Notes under the pieces: generated by a model
The model's database searches: none
What the model was told of the DNA's origin: nothing
What the model saw: the letters and a program-made list of their open reading frames with translations, nothing else
Made by a program: the position numbers and the translations under genes
Shown: piece by piece, positions 32,058 through 43,997 of the stretch
How positions within the stretch are numbered: position 1 is the stretch's first letter
How the letters are laid out: each line of letters starts with the position of its first letter
NCBI GenBank assembly: GCA_944548615.1
Contig: OX155960.1
Coordinates: 12,152,365 to 12,216,364, forward strand
Direction: 5' to 3'
Origin: Micropterix aruncella
Lineage: Eukaryota > Arthropoda > Insecta > Lepidoptera > Micropterigidae
DNA length: 64,000 nt

Positions 32058-32375
32058 TTTTAACACGCTTTTATTAGGTCGACCTGTATGTAACTAACTA
32101 TGTAATGGAACTAAGGTAACTAATTTAACCATCTTCCAAGGATCGTAGCGTCATGAAAATTGGCAGTTGTATGTAGTTCTGATGACAATACAATAATATG
32201 GTACTGTCGAACTGATCTGATGATGGAGTATATGAACTGGAACTTCATGATCGTATCATAGCTGTGTTTGGACTTGTTAGAAAAGTCTTATAATGAACTT
32301 TGACCACGATTAGGTTTCAAGGTCTGATGACGTGGTTTTTACGTGCATTTATAAAAGCATGTTTTTAGTGTTTTT
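32058..32375. mobile_element. Family I MITE, copy 1
   Basis: About 318 bp, over 90% alike to 50408-50740 by eye. The left end taacacgcttttattagg and the right end gcatttataaaagcatgttt form a short imperfect inverted repeat. No coding capacity. Confidence 0.75.
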
Positions 32376-32520
32376 CTTAAACTATTAATTTATTTATTAG
32401 CTACGTATACGGACTGAGAGCCAGTAATTTAAATAATAAAATGTCTTCTCGATAGTCCAAGCGAGGGGTACAGGTGACCAACAAAGCTGCTGCTAGGAAT
32501 GAATCATTTTTCGCCAATTT

Positions 32521-32563
32521 ATTTTAAAACTACCTAGCTTTTTAAAGCTAGGTAGTTTAAAAT
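32521..32563. repeat. Long hairpin ctacctagcttt
   Basis: Arms ctacctagcttt (32530-32541) and aaagctaggtag (32544-32555) with a 2-nt spacer. After one bulged base the pairing continues for about 8 more bases on each side. Possibly a minimal foldback element. Confidence 0.85.
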
Positions 32564-32668
32564 ATTTAATTTTGCCTGCCATGCTATGCAAAATAACGAT
32601 TTTTCGCGCAGGCTAGTAAACAGACGATATAGAATTCTGTGATGCTTGATATAGACATTGATTATATA

Positions 32669-34053
32669 GGGTATTAGAGTATTGCTCAGTGCCGTACTAC
32701 GTTTTGGCAACTAGGATTTTACTGCGCGACGAATCGAGTGCCATCTGGCACTCATAGTACCAAACATTGATGAACCGTTTCCTATGTCCGATTCGGCGGC
32801 GTTCGTGGTATGCCAGCATGGCGGCGCACTATAAGATAATGCTCTAAACTCGTCTATACGGTATCCTATCCCGAAATATAATAATAATATTATAACAAAC
32901 GTATTTTCAAATCAGCTTATTTTTAATAAATATATAGGTTTTACTTAATAATTAGGAAATTTATTGTTTATAGACTAAATATGACATTCGATTTCTTCGT
33001 ATTATTTCTGTGATAAATAAATGCGATAGAGGGCACTTATAATTGAATGTTAATATTGTTATCATTGGTTAAAGTATTAGGTTGTTATAATCAATCAGGC
33101 CTTTATAATAAAACCATTCATTATCAGTGTTATTATAGATGACCAAATAAATTGCTTTGAGTTTCACTGGACAATGCGCCACCTGCATGTCGCCGGCGTA
33201 GAAGGGTTGCCAATATGTATAGTCTACGAAATATTATTCGACAAAAGTGTCGTTAAAATGTCATAAAATAAACAGTGATTTCCAACAATTTGTAACCGAT
33301 TATTTTACTATGGAGATCGATTCTACCTGCGTGGAACACTTTAACAAACGCTCTAAAGGCACAAACTGACCGCTGCACATCTTGAACGTTATACCACCAA
33401 CGATCAGAGTAAATATTGCAGTATAGGTACCTAACAATGATTGTAAAATGTGTATTTCAGACAGATTAAAATACGCACTAAATACTGATGATTTCGAAAT
33501 CGAACTAATACTGTTACACTATAATTAATAGTCTTATAGTTAATAGTCTTAATCGGTTAGATACTTACTATGTTAAATTCGGTAATTATCGATTTCGATT
33601 TTACAATTACAACAATAATTATAAAATGTGTACTTCATACAGATATATTAAAATACACACTAATTACTAATGATTTCGAAATCGAACTGTTAAGGTTTCA
33701 CTAATTAATAGTCCTAATCGTTTAGCTTCTTACCCTAGCGTTCTAATAATTTTGTTACTTTTTACTACAATAAAGATTTTTCCTAAATTAATTGTATTGC
33801 TTATTCAGCTGTCATAGAAAGATTCGGAAGAAAATGTTATTATTAGTGTTTTTGCTTGAAAATTGATACGTATAAATAATTAATATTATTAAGCGATCAA
33901 GGCGATTTAGTCTAACTATATCAAGCCATTAGACATTCGACAATAGGTGTGAAAAAGGTCTCGATCGTTGTGAAAAGGGTACCAATGTGCTAACGACACT
34001 TTTGTCAAATAGTATTTCGTCGACTATACTATGCATTCAGCAATCTAATACCC
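32669..34053. mobile_element. Large TIR element with internal duplication
   Basis: The left tip gggtattagagtattgctca pairs with the complement of the right tip (gggtattagattgctgaatg). A second inverted pair is nested inside: tctacgaaatattattcgac near 33212 with the complement near 34020, continuing through gacaaaagtgtcgtta. Inside, about 33433-33580 is repeated directly at 33628-33735 (shared tgatttcgaaatcgaact). No transposase is seen. Confidence 0.55.
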
Positions 34054-34612
34054 TTTTTAATCAATGATATAAACAAAATAAACAAGCCATTTGTGCCTAT
34101 AGAATAGTAATTTTTGTGGTGAGTCATTCATCAAAAGATTCGTGTCCCTTTCTGTAAGAGCGATAATTCAGAGCCAGCCTGGCCGGTCTAGATCCATCTC
34201 TGTGATTTACAAATATTTAGTATAGTCTCTATGATTTACCAATATTTATACTGAACGAAAAAGTCTTCCGGTTTCTTACTACATATAATTGCGGATGTAA
34301 TATGCCAGTTTTTTTTTGCATAATAACCATTATACTGTTATTAATTAAAATTAATTATTCATCGAGCCATTCGCGCATTCATCGGAGTATTGTGTTGCGA
34401 AAGAATATGTAGATACGTGCCGTATCGTAGTGTTGCAAGATGCAAGGCTCGGCAAGGTGATTAAAGCAGATAAAAGTAATATTCCAACGTCCCATTGTAG
34501 GCATAATCGCTGTTACTTACTGTAGCAAGCAGCTGCAAAGCGGTAATTGTGTGAATATTGGAAATTGTGTGAATATTGGAGAAACAATGTATACGATGAA
34601 TTGTGAATGAAT
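34054..34612. other. TBC intron 1, no feature recognised
   Basis: AT-rich intron DNA without supported structure. Confidence 0.4.
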
Positions 34613-34720
34613 GAATGAATGAAAATCTCTTTATTGCACAATAAAAATAGGGTACAATGGCGGACTTATTGCTACACTACAACAATATCTTCCAGTCAAC
34701 CAACATGCTGGTGTGAAAAG
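34606..34720 (-). mobile_element. Non-LTR retroposon 3' tail with (ATTC)n
   Basis: On the minus strand, agcaataagtccgccattgt and gcaataaagagattttc are followed by four ATTC units (34606-34622). This pattern is common at the 3' ends of insect LINEs. Only the tail is recognisable. Confidence 0.5.
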
Positions 34721-34856
34721 AAGAGTAGGCAACAAAATTATAGCTTAAAATTAAATTTTGAAATTATAGCATATAATATACATTGTGTGTGTACTAAAGT
34801 AAAAACTAAATATATAAATGAATTTTTGAGTTGGATATATTATATGTATATATATA

Positions 34857-35082
<226 letters not shown>

Positions 35083-35466
35083 ATTTAAATCGATAATTAA
35101 TTTAAATTTACTTATTACTTTATTCTATACAATATATTTATGTGTGTATGTATGTATGTCTATATGTATATATATGTCAATAGTATACGTATGTATGGCC
35201 ATTTATGAACGTATATTACACATAGTGTTATAACAATCCCTCCCTTCCATTTCCATTCCCCTATTGTACTATACATTTATATTTAGAAATGCTTCTTTTT
35301 CCTTTTTTCTTAAAAAGAAGGTTATAAAATTATTATCTTTTAAATGGGTACTTTATATTTTTTGCTAATTTAAAATGTATTAATGGCTATATTAATGTTA
35401 ATTTATAAAATGTTTTTTTTTATATAAAGAATATGCTGTATACATTTAGTTAATAAAATAAAAAAA

Positions 35467-35679
<213 letters not shown>

Positions 35680-35755
35680 ATCAAGGGAATCCTTCGTCAC
35701 GATGTAAGTGGCTTTTATAATTATTTACTTTATAATCATCTTATTGATCAATTCT

Positions 35756-35969
<214 letters not shown>

Positions 35970-36129
35970 CATATTTTGATATATTAACAAATAAATAAAT
36001 AATTAAATAAGTAAATAAATAAATAAACTGCCAAAATAAGGTAAGGAAAGGGAGGGGATAATTGTCAATGTTTTCAATAGTTTCAATTACTTGCCATCAC
36101 GATTAGCCTAATCTGTAAGTACTCCATCG

Positions 36130-36300
36130 TTTTTACTCTCCCGGTCCACCATCAGACGAGGAGTGAAAGTATTGTGAACGCGCAAAAAAAATCGAGATGA
36201 AGACGGAGTTATCTATTTTGAGCCCCCTGAGACGATTAAGACCATTTCCAGATTGAAGTTTGTCTCTGTGTCTGTCTGTCTGTCCGTGTATACGGCCTTC
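36130..36300 (-). repeat. Family E repeat, inverted copy
   Basis: Complement of the right part of 18768-19330: gtcttaatcgtctcaggg and gcgttcacaatactttc are recognisable, followed outward by a GTCTGTCT-rich tract (36266-36288). Confidence 0.6.
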
Positions 36301-36844
36301 CGTTATATTCTGAGTATTTCATTTTACTGTTATCTATTTTATAGAAACCATTTTCCCATATTTATTTTTTCATGGGCTGAAATTAGATAGAGCGTCGTCG
36401 TTCGACAGCGTCGAACCGCGACCAAAATTATATGCGCCTAAAAGTTGGACAATGCGCAGGACTAAAATGCTCTAATCAGCTGATAAATACTCGATTGCCA
36501 TCATCTTGATGACTGACGAAACCGCAAAGTCAACGATCCATCGATTACATTCGCTCATCGGTGAACGCTATATTTATTACAGGCAAAAATCTATAAACAA
36601 TAATGTTATTGTTATGTTTAAAAAAAATCGCGACGCCATTGTCTCGGCAAGATTGTAACGTATCGTTAATCGTGGCTGATTTATATTTCTTGTTTTCCTT
36701 GCTCGGAATCAATATAATAATTAACATACTGGCTCCGCGTATAACTGAATTACAAGAAAAAATATATGAAAAAACATTTTAAATAAAAAAACCAGGCAAG
36801 TAACGGATGAATATGCACATAATATATATTAAATAGTTTAGTTT

Positions 36845-37895
36845 TAGATGACAGATTAAGCTTTCGGGCACATATGGCAGCTATTGCCGAAAAATCTAGT
36901 AAAATGCTTGGCTTCATAATTCGCGCATCGAAACCATTCACCGATCCATTAATATTGGAGGTATTATACAATGCGTTTGTTCGATCTCACCTTGAGTTTG
37001 TTTCTCCAATATGGTCTCCCTATTATCAGGTCCATATTAACAGATATTTAAATTTCAAGACGAAAAGTTATTGTAATACTATTTGAAATAAATTCGCGGC
37101 CTTACTATCCTACTAATATTATAAACGCGAAACTTTGTATGTATGGATGTTTGTTACTCTTTCACGCAAAAACTACTGAATGGATTTTGATGAAACTTTA
37201 CAATTTACACATCAGAATAACACATAGGCTATAATTTATAAAGATATATGGTTTTCTATCATCATTATCACAATTTTCCATCACCACGCGGGTGAAGCCG
37301 CTGGGCGCAGCTAGTTTAAAATAAATTCGCTATCTTATGGGCGCAACTTGAATGATACTCTGTGCCTCTATAAAATAATGAATGGTATATTCGGTTGCTC
37401 TGACCTGGTGGGCGAGAACAATACCCAATGAGAACCACCAAGGAATGGAGTACTCACACGCTGCTGTAATCTTTAAATAGTATCTCACCCATTTAAATGG
37501 TATTGATATATTTAATAATTCCATAATCACTTATAAATACTCCGTAAATCAAACTCTAACCTATACAATAAACTGACTATTCGTATTAGCTATTTTTATT
37601 GATTATTATTTTTATTATATTTTATATACGCTATTACTATTATCATACACGCTCACACTCCACACCCACACCCTCAACATACTCCCACAAACATATGCAC
37701 ACACACCCTTAATACTAGACTCCTGTGTAGTACTAAAATTGAAGGTACATTAGTTTTATTAGATAGTTTTTTTAAAACGTAATTTATGTCATTTTCTTGA
37801 AATCCGTAACCGGTTTTATGTGTGGTAAATCTGTATTTTTTTTAAAATATTGTTACTGTAATACTGTTTGATTTCTCAATAAAGAATAAATACAT
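36845..37895 (+). mobile_element. Non-LTR retrotransposon 3' part (jockey/CR1-like), split by a Helitron
   Basis: Reads LSFRAHMAAIAEKSSKMLG and LYNAFVRSHLEFVSPIWSPY, the classical R-S-x-LE-x-x-x-x-IW-x-PYY segment of jockey/CR1-type RT. After the Helitron it continues as LNDTLCLYKIMNGIFGCSDL. A 3'UTR with AC-rich repeats (37650-37710) ends near aataaagaataaataca at 37880-37896. It is 5'-truncated and carries stops and frame changes. Confidence 0.75.
37108..37315 (+). mobile_element. Non-autonomous Helitron
   Basis: Begins TCctactaatattataaac and ends in CTAGT, after a GC-rich hairpin-prone segment (ccacgcgggtgaagccgctg). It is inserted between A (37107) and T (37316), as Helitrons do, and has the 208-bp length and internal text (tttgttactctttcacgc, aaaactactgaatgg) of a repeat very common in lepidopteran and other arthropod genomes. 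Confidence 0.85.
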
Positions 37896-38600
37896 ATGTA
37901 CCAGATTGATATGAAAAAAAAATGCTAATATAAAAATAAACTATGGTTTGTATTGTCGAGATGCTATGGTTGCACCCCCATCCGGGATGGGGGTGCAATC
38001 CTGGGTCTAACCTTTTTTTTCAGATTTATCATATCCATTCAGCGAAGCAACAGTGCAGTAGTATGCCAATCATGATAATAAAAAAAATCTTTAACGATTA
38101 AACTAATCGGCGAGCTTATTGCTTTAAAGCAATATCTTACAGCTAACCTTAACCTAATGGGACAACATGTATTGCGCAAAAAATAAGGTTAAAGTATTTT
38201 TTAAATCACTTATAAAGGCAGCTTTTGTCAAATGTATCTATCATTAAAATACAGCATAAAATTAAACATAAATTATTATTTTTAAAGCCGTGAACCTATA
38301 ATGATGCGGGGAACGGAAAGGAGAGGGGTGGGGACGAGAGAAATTTATGAGCGCGTGTTTGTGTTCTTTGACACAAACTCGGTGCAGTCCTTACACGTAA
38401 AGGTAAAGCATTCCAGGGACGGGTTCCATGTACGGAGTAGTGCGACTAGAAATCACTACTGTGATCAGGGACCGAGAGCAGTTTGTTGTCTTCAGATCTC
38501 AAAGGGCGCCTGTGAGATTGAACCTACTTATGAGTTAGCTGGGAGCGGCCTCCTATCTACGAGTATCTCATAAGGAATCTTTTTAAGTAAAAATATATTT
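37896..38600. other. TBC intron 1 with a GC hairpin
   Basis: Contains the hairpin at 37970-37998 (separate entry). 38300-38570 is less AT-rich and open on the plus strand for 90 codons, but its translation shows no family I recognise and there is no support for a gene. Confidence 0.35.
37970..37998. repeat. Perfect 14-bp GC-rich hairpin
   Basis: ttgcacccccatcc, one base, then ggatgggggtgcaa. Isolated in AT-rich intron DNA. Confidence 0.9.
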
Positions 38601-38639
38601 ATAGGCCTTATTATTGATTATTTCAATAAGGACGATGTA

Positions 38640-39010
38640 TTTAGTTAGCATCCATTACGTATTGGAGGTTTTGGGCACGGGAGCCATGAGATTTTTGCAA
38701 TTTTCAATGATTTGTAAATTTGGAAATCTTTCTTTTAGCCTAGTGACTGGACAAACAGCCCGTAAATAGTCAATGGGTTTTTTAAGTCCGATGACTTTCT
38801 TCACCATTCGAGACACATAGCCATTTATTTTGGAAGTGGTTCTTCATTACCTTAGTTAGACTATGGCATGGGGATACATTTTACTGATAGACCGCTTTGC
38901 CATTTGGTTCAGTGTTTTCAGGTTCTAAGGAGAATATTGTTCGAATAAATTAATTGTACTTATTTCTCACTCTGTTGTCATTGTATGTCAGAAATAGAAA
39001 TAAAATTCGA
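38640..39010 (-). pseudogene. Possible Tc1-like transposase relic
   Basis: On the minus strand, across frames, a segment like EW-RKSSDLKNPIDYLRAV recalls the W-x-x-QSPDLNPIENLW motif that ends the catalytic core of Tc1 transposases. A related relic is at 45740-46110. Strongly decayed; low confidence. Confidence 0.35.
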
Positions 39011-39867
39011 ACAAAATGTCATTGGAACTTGAAAAACTGATCTAAATGTACTTGATATAATAAGGAAAATATTCGTTAAACAGCTGCTCGTTCATTTTCA
39101 TAAATATAGAAATGACCAAGTACACAGCCAGCAAATAAAAACTACGAGGGCTGGAGAAGGTTTAAAGTTTTCTGGGTAAGAACGACATTCGCACAAAGGC
39201 AGGCTTGGTGCATTGCAACCAGAATGTACAATACACTAGAAAAACATGTTAAAATATTAGATTATATTGAAATTTTTCAAAACTATAATTAATAAATGTC
39301 TATTGGAGTTGCGGCGGTCTGGAACGGAGAAAGGACAATTGTAGTTTAATTTGTTTAAAATATTAAATCTTTGAAAGATATCAATATATCTTTCGCTGTT
39401 ATTGTTATTATTATTAGTGTTAATCTTTAATATGTAGTAAATAAATGTCTATTTATTTTAATCTCTTCATAAATAACTTTATTAGTAATCACTACCAATA
39501 AACTTTATTTTTAATGTCGTTTCGCAATTTAAAATGAGTCGTAAATCGCACATCTAGATACAGGCGCCTAGTAGTTAGATGTGTGACGTGTCCGCCTAGT
39601 TGCATGGGATTGGGATGAATCAATTTGTGGATTTATTTTAATTTAAAAGTCATTATTTGTTTCTTGTCTAATGTTATTTGAAAATAGGATATAACGATCT
39701 TTCAGCAACACATAGTCCCATGATATAAGATGGTGAAGAATGGCTTAAAAAATCAAGAGCTCATTTGAGTCCACTGACAAGGAAGCTCACCAAATATAAC
39801 CCTGAAACTTATTGACAATTTCTGTAGTATTATTAAGTCTATGCTTCGATAGGCAGAAACAAAGATG

Positions 39868-39960
39868 ATTACATTACATTACATTACATTTTCGTCGTGT
39901 CCGATTGACGGCTAAAGACCGCTCTTGGGCGTGTCAAAATAATTGGGTTAGGTAGTAACT
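39868..39960 (-). mobile_element. Retroposon tail with (TAATG)n
   Basis: On the minus strand a short body (acgcccaagagcggtcttta, then gtcaatcggacacgacg) ends in four ATGTA/TAATG units at 39890-39868. Looks like a truncated RTE- or Vingi-type 3' end. Confidence 0.4.
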
Positions 39961-40204
39961 TTCGTTACTACTCTTTACTGAACATACATAGGAAGTCAAG
40001 AATTAACTACTAGATTGTTAAACTATAAATATAAATAATCAAAATAGAAGCCTAATATTTGAAGTAGTTAGTAATTCGAAAAGATACGTATTAAAATTAT
40101 TCATCGTAATATTCAAACTGTCAGTAAAATGTTAAATAATCAAATTAAATCTACGTTATGCATTTTAAACTAAAAGTACAGATATAAGACCATATAAAAT
40201 AATC

Positions 40205-40520
40205 AGACAATAAGGCTCTACTTTTTTAAGTAATTTAAATGGGCACAATACATATTTGAAAAATCATGGCCCTCAAATTCGGCCAGATTACAGAAAGGGT
40301 GGCCTATAAGCATCTCCTTGATGTTTTTTTTTAATTTTATGTCCTCCAGCTGTTTAAATTTTGTAGGGAGTAGATTATAGAATTTAATGCTAAGGTACAA
40401 GTAGCTTTTCTGTACCTTTGCCAGTCGTATTCGGGGTACGCATAAAAGGGAGCTACCGCGGGTATGATGCGAGTGAATGTCTGCATTAATTGGTGTTTCT
40501 GCTAGGTTAGGATGATAAAG
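40205..40520 (-). mobile_element. Non-LTR retrotransposon 3' fragment (CR1/Kiri/Daphne-like)
   Basis: Minus-strand frame: ETPINADIHSHHTRGSSLL, VPRIRLAKVQKSYLYLSIK, FYNLLPTKFKQLEDIKLKK and NIKEMLIGHP, to a stop at 40218. The (H-x-TR)...(Y-x-x-x-K-x-(F/Y)N-x-LP)...(L-K-K-x-L/I-K) series is the C terminus of an RT ORF. Upstream parts are missing. Confidence 0.7.
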
Positions 40521-41860
40521 GCAGGCGGTAATTCGAGATGATTTCTGGACCCATACTTCATTAAAAAAAAATGAAATCTAACGGATTCCATGTCCATGCC
40601 TCCTAAAAGTCATTCAACATAATGTGGAATATCATAGAAACTAAAATAATCCATAATACGTGTATGTCCATCTAAATTCATGTATGTCCATCTAAATTCA
40701 TGTAACACTACTGTAACTACCGCCGCCCCAATATGTGTATAGAAAATAATAACTAATAACTCGCGTAAAAGAAATGTTGTTTCTTCCACATCAATATCTT
40801 GTGGATTGGGAGATTTCGAGTCAAGTTTCCATGTTTAGATCAACTAGCGGGACGATCTATCTACTGACTAGTCATAAATCTGCGATATAAGTCCGATAGA
40901 TCGGAACACGTCTGCGCCGCGTCGCTTTCCATGCATGTTTTCGCATTGGAATGGAGAAAGATTCAGAACATGGAGAATTCATTCATTTTTACTGGCGCCG
41001 ATGGCGTTTTTCTCGCGTCTACTGGCATTCCGCCGTTGATAAGTTGACGTTGGATAAAAAACGAGTTAAAATCGTTTGAATGTGTCGGTAAAGCGGGCGC
41101 CGCGGTGTGGTGAACGTAATGGCCAGCCACGGTCGATCACGAACCTCCATTCGATACAAAAATAGCTCTTTTATCACTTCAATTGGTGGGAATTGTTAGC
41201 TCGTACTTAGGCATGTGATATGTAAGCGCCTACTAATATTCTACATCACTATGTCAACGTGTTCACACGATTGAACGAACAATGGCCTTTTACTAATCGT
41301 ATTTGCTGCAGGTGTGCAGATTACGGCAGGGCAATAATTTTGCCCTCCTAAAGCATTGAGGAAAAACTCCAGTTTTAAAATTTAAATTAATGATTATGGA
41401 CGATTGGCTCTGCAATCCGGTCCTCTGCATAAATTAAGTTAAGATGTTATTTTATTGGGATTGTGGTGTAGTAACGTGGTTTTATAATTATGCAGTGCAG
41501 CACAACCTGCCTTTTAAGCGTACAATGTTTTTTAAATAATATTGCTTACAGAAATGTCAGCATTTCACTAGGAATTTAATCACAGCTGGGGGCATTTTTA
41601 TTAGGTGCCTATTTTTTTGCTAACCTTGTTTGTGTCTGGAAGAGTGAAGTTGATTAATGATGTACTTTTTTGATCACTATTTATTGAGTCTGACTATACC
41701 TAGGTAGATTAAATATCCCAAAGTATATGCTTTGCCATTTTTTCTTCTACAGTTGCAAAATACTTATTTGCAAAAATTTTAATGAGTCTTGGATATACTG
41801 ATCATTTTTTATGACTTCTTGTCCGATTTTAACAGCCTTAATTTTGAATGTCTGTTAGTA
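40521..41860. other. TBC intron 1 with a 20-bp tandem duplication
   Basis: At 40661-40700 tgtatgtccatctaaattca is present twice in tandem. 41000-41160 is GC-richer, but no exon can be supported. Confidence 0.4.
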
Positions 41861-43556
41861 GTGGGTGGCCATCACATTAGGACCACTGCTAGATTTTTGC
41901 AATGATTGAGTTTGGAATTTTTTTTAAGCAAGTGTGATAACAAGAGAGTATTTTATAGTTGATGTTTTCATTCATAGATCATTACTTTATTTAAATTAAA
42001 TAAAAACCATTGACAATTCACACATTTATTATGGAATTACATTTTTTATAAAATATATGTCAATATTTGGTGAAACCTCCCTTGTTGACAATTACAGCTT
42101 CAATACGCATTGGCATGCTTGAAATAATTTTTTTTTATGGTTTCTGGCAAGTCAGGGTTATGGTGTCAGATTTGGATGATCTTTTCTATCAAAGCTTGCT
42201 TTGTAGTGATTACTTCTTTCCCAATTTCTCTTTTCACGAGCTCCCAAATGTTCTCAATCGGGTTAAGATCCGACGAGTTGTAAATCCAAGGCAGGACCTT
42301 GTTTTTTTTTTGTTTGAGATAAGCCATAACACTTTTTGCCGTGTGGCAGGGTGCTCCATCCTGCATGAAGATCAGTTGCTCTCCGTTTTTTGACCAATCC
42401 GATATTTAAGGTAACAATTGGTTCTCTAGGACCTCTTTGTATTGGTCTTGTCTCATCATCCCATTCACTTTGTAGAGGAGCCCAGTCCCCTGCCCACAAA
42501 TGACAGACCAGATCATGAAGGAGGGTGTATGCTTTACTGTCTCCACATTACAGTCAGGATGCAACTTTTCGTTAAGTCTCCGGCGAACAAAGGCTGTCTT
42601 GTCCATCATCACTTGAAATGTCGATTCATCCGAAAAGCAGACCTGAAATAATGCTTTTTTAATAAATTCAAACATTATAACTCATCAATCACCAAATTTT
42701 CAATAAATACCTTTTCCCATTGTTCCACAGACCAGTGGCGATGATTTCGAGCCCACTCTAGCCGCTTTTTCTTCATGGAAGGAGTGAGTTTTGGTTTTTG
42801 GCTGGACGACGACATGTCAACCCCTCTTCTTTGAGCCTTCTGCGAATAGTTCGGTCCGATACAGCGACTGCTTCCTGTATCATCTTTGTTAAAACCTTTA
42901 GAGGTTTTTTTTAGTTCTCCAGGCAGATGTTTCGGATAGTGCGATCAGCTCTGGGGGTGGTTTTCCGTTTGGAAGGTGGTCTCTTCGAAACAAATTCCTC
43001 GCCATTGTCAATTTTTTTCTTCACCCGCATCAGTCTGGTGAGAAACCTCAACCAATTTTGCAATTTCTCGTTAAGAATAGTGTGTATTTTGCAGGAGATA
43101 TTTGATTTCTCCTACTTTTTTAGGTGAACGTCACATTTCTTCCCCATATTTAAAAATTTCAAGTGATAACTTAAGAATAATGAGTTCGGGCCAATCACTC
43201 TAAAAAATATACAATTGTTTGGGCCAATCACTCTAAAAATATACTATTTTAATATTAAACTTACTACTTACCTTTCAATTTACCAATAAAGTACAAAAAT
43301 CAGAAAAACCTGGGGAAAACACACGTGCCAATTATAGCCTTCAACTTCTCAGTTATGGCAGATTAAATTTGACAGCTGACAGTTTACAGCCAGTGGTGCC
43401 AAATGAAAATTTTATGCTTACAATAGATTAATAATATAATGAAGTCATCATTTAATAAATAATAACACCACATATAATTATAAATATATGAAATTTAAGG
43501 GTTTACACATAAAACATTGCAAAAATATTGTGTGGTCCTAATGTGATGGCCACCCA
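41861..43556 (-). mobile_element. Nearly complete Tc1-like transposon
   Basis: A 1,696-bp element with 26-bp inverted repeats: gtgggtggccatcacatta followed by ggaccac (41861-41886), and its complement at 43531-43556, flanked by TA-containing sequence. A single transposase gene with one small intron lies on the minus strand. A solo end of the same family lies at 18416-18444. Confidence 0.85.
42060..43147 (-). pseudogene. Tc1-like DD34E transposase with a 68-nt intron, inactivated
   Basis: Starts MGKKCDVHLKK at 43147. The N-terminal helix-turn-helix region is visible as KRKTTPRADRTIRNICLEN and SDRTIRRRLKEEGL. A likely 68-nt intron (42710-42643, gtatttatt to ttatttcag) joins WSVEQWEK to VCFSDESTFQV. 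The catalytic triad is present: D in FSDEST, D in FMQDGAPCHTAK, and E in DLNPIENIWELV, with 34 residues between the last two (DD34E). In-frame stops at the N terminus, at 42406-42408 (after ENQLLP) and near the C terminus disable it. Length and motifs otherwise fit a Tc1 transposase of about 340 residues. Confidence 0.85.
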
Positions 43557-43623
43557 CATATGTCCCATGACTTTTTTTGTCGCCATTGACTTCATTAAGC
43601 AAGTTGTTGTAGTATAGTCATAT

Positions 43624-43830
43624 TTATGAAATCGGAAACTATCGCGGTCATTTGACATTATAAATCAGATAAAAACGAATTTACCGCGTGAATTTTGTAG
43701 CACCCGATATTTCAGCGACGTTGCAGCCGCCGTTATCCAGGGAAGACTGGAAGAGCTGACAATCCGTTGCTACGCGGGTAGGCCGCATACCGCTGCCGCC
43801 ACTGCATAAATTATAACGGTGGCTTGACGA
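43624..43830 (-). repeat. Family D repeat, longer copy
   Basis: Contains gaaatcggaaactatcgcgg, tttaccgcgtgaattttgta, gttgcagccgccgttatcc and ggccgcataccgctgccgcc. It extends the copy at 16565 and shares the GC-rich part with 51084-51330. Confidence 0.65.
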
Positions 43831-43997
43831 GCGCGAATTTTGAAAGTCCGTCGTGCATACAACACTCACTGTATCCTGTCTCACGTCCTGGCGTTCGGCT
43901 TTTGGCGCAGGGAACATTTTAAGAAAAGGGTTCCACGTAGAAGAGAGTTTGTCATATTTAGTTTTTTTTATAAGCCTTTTGTACTGTACACATTACG

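Noticed and set aside
38301..38573. 90-codon open frame on the plus strand
   Set aside because: No recognisable domain, no splice or codon support, and no repeat family match in the window.
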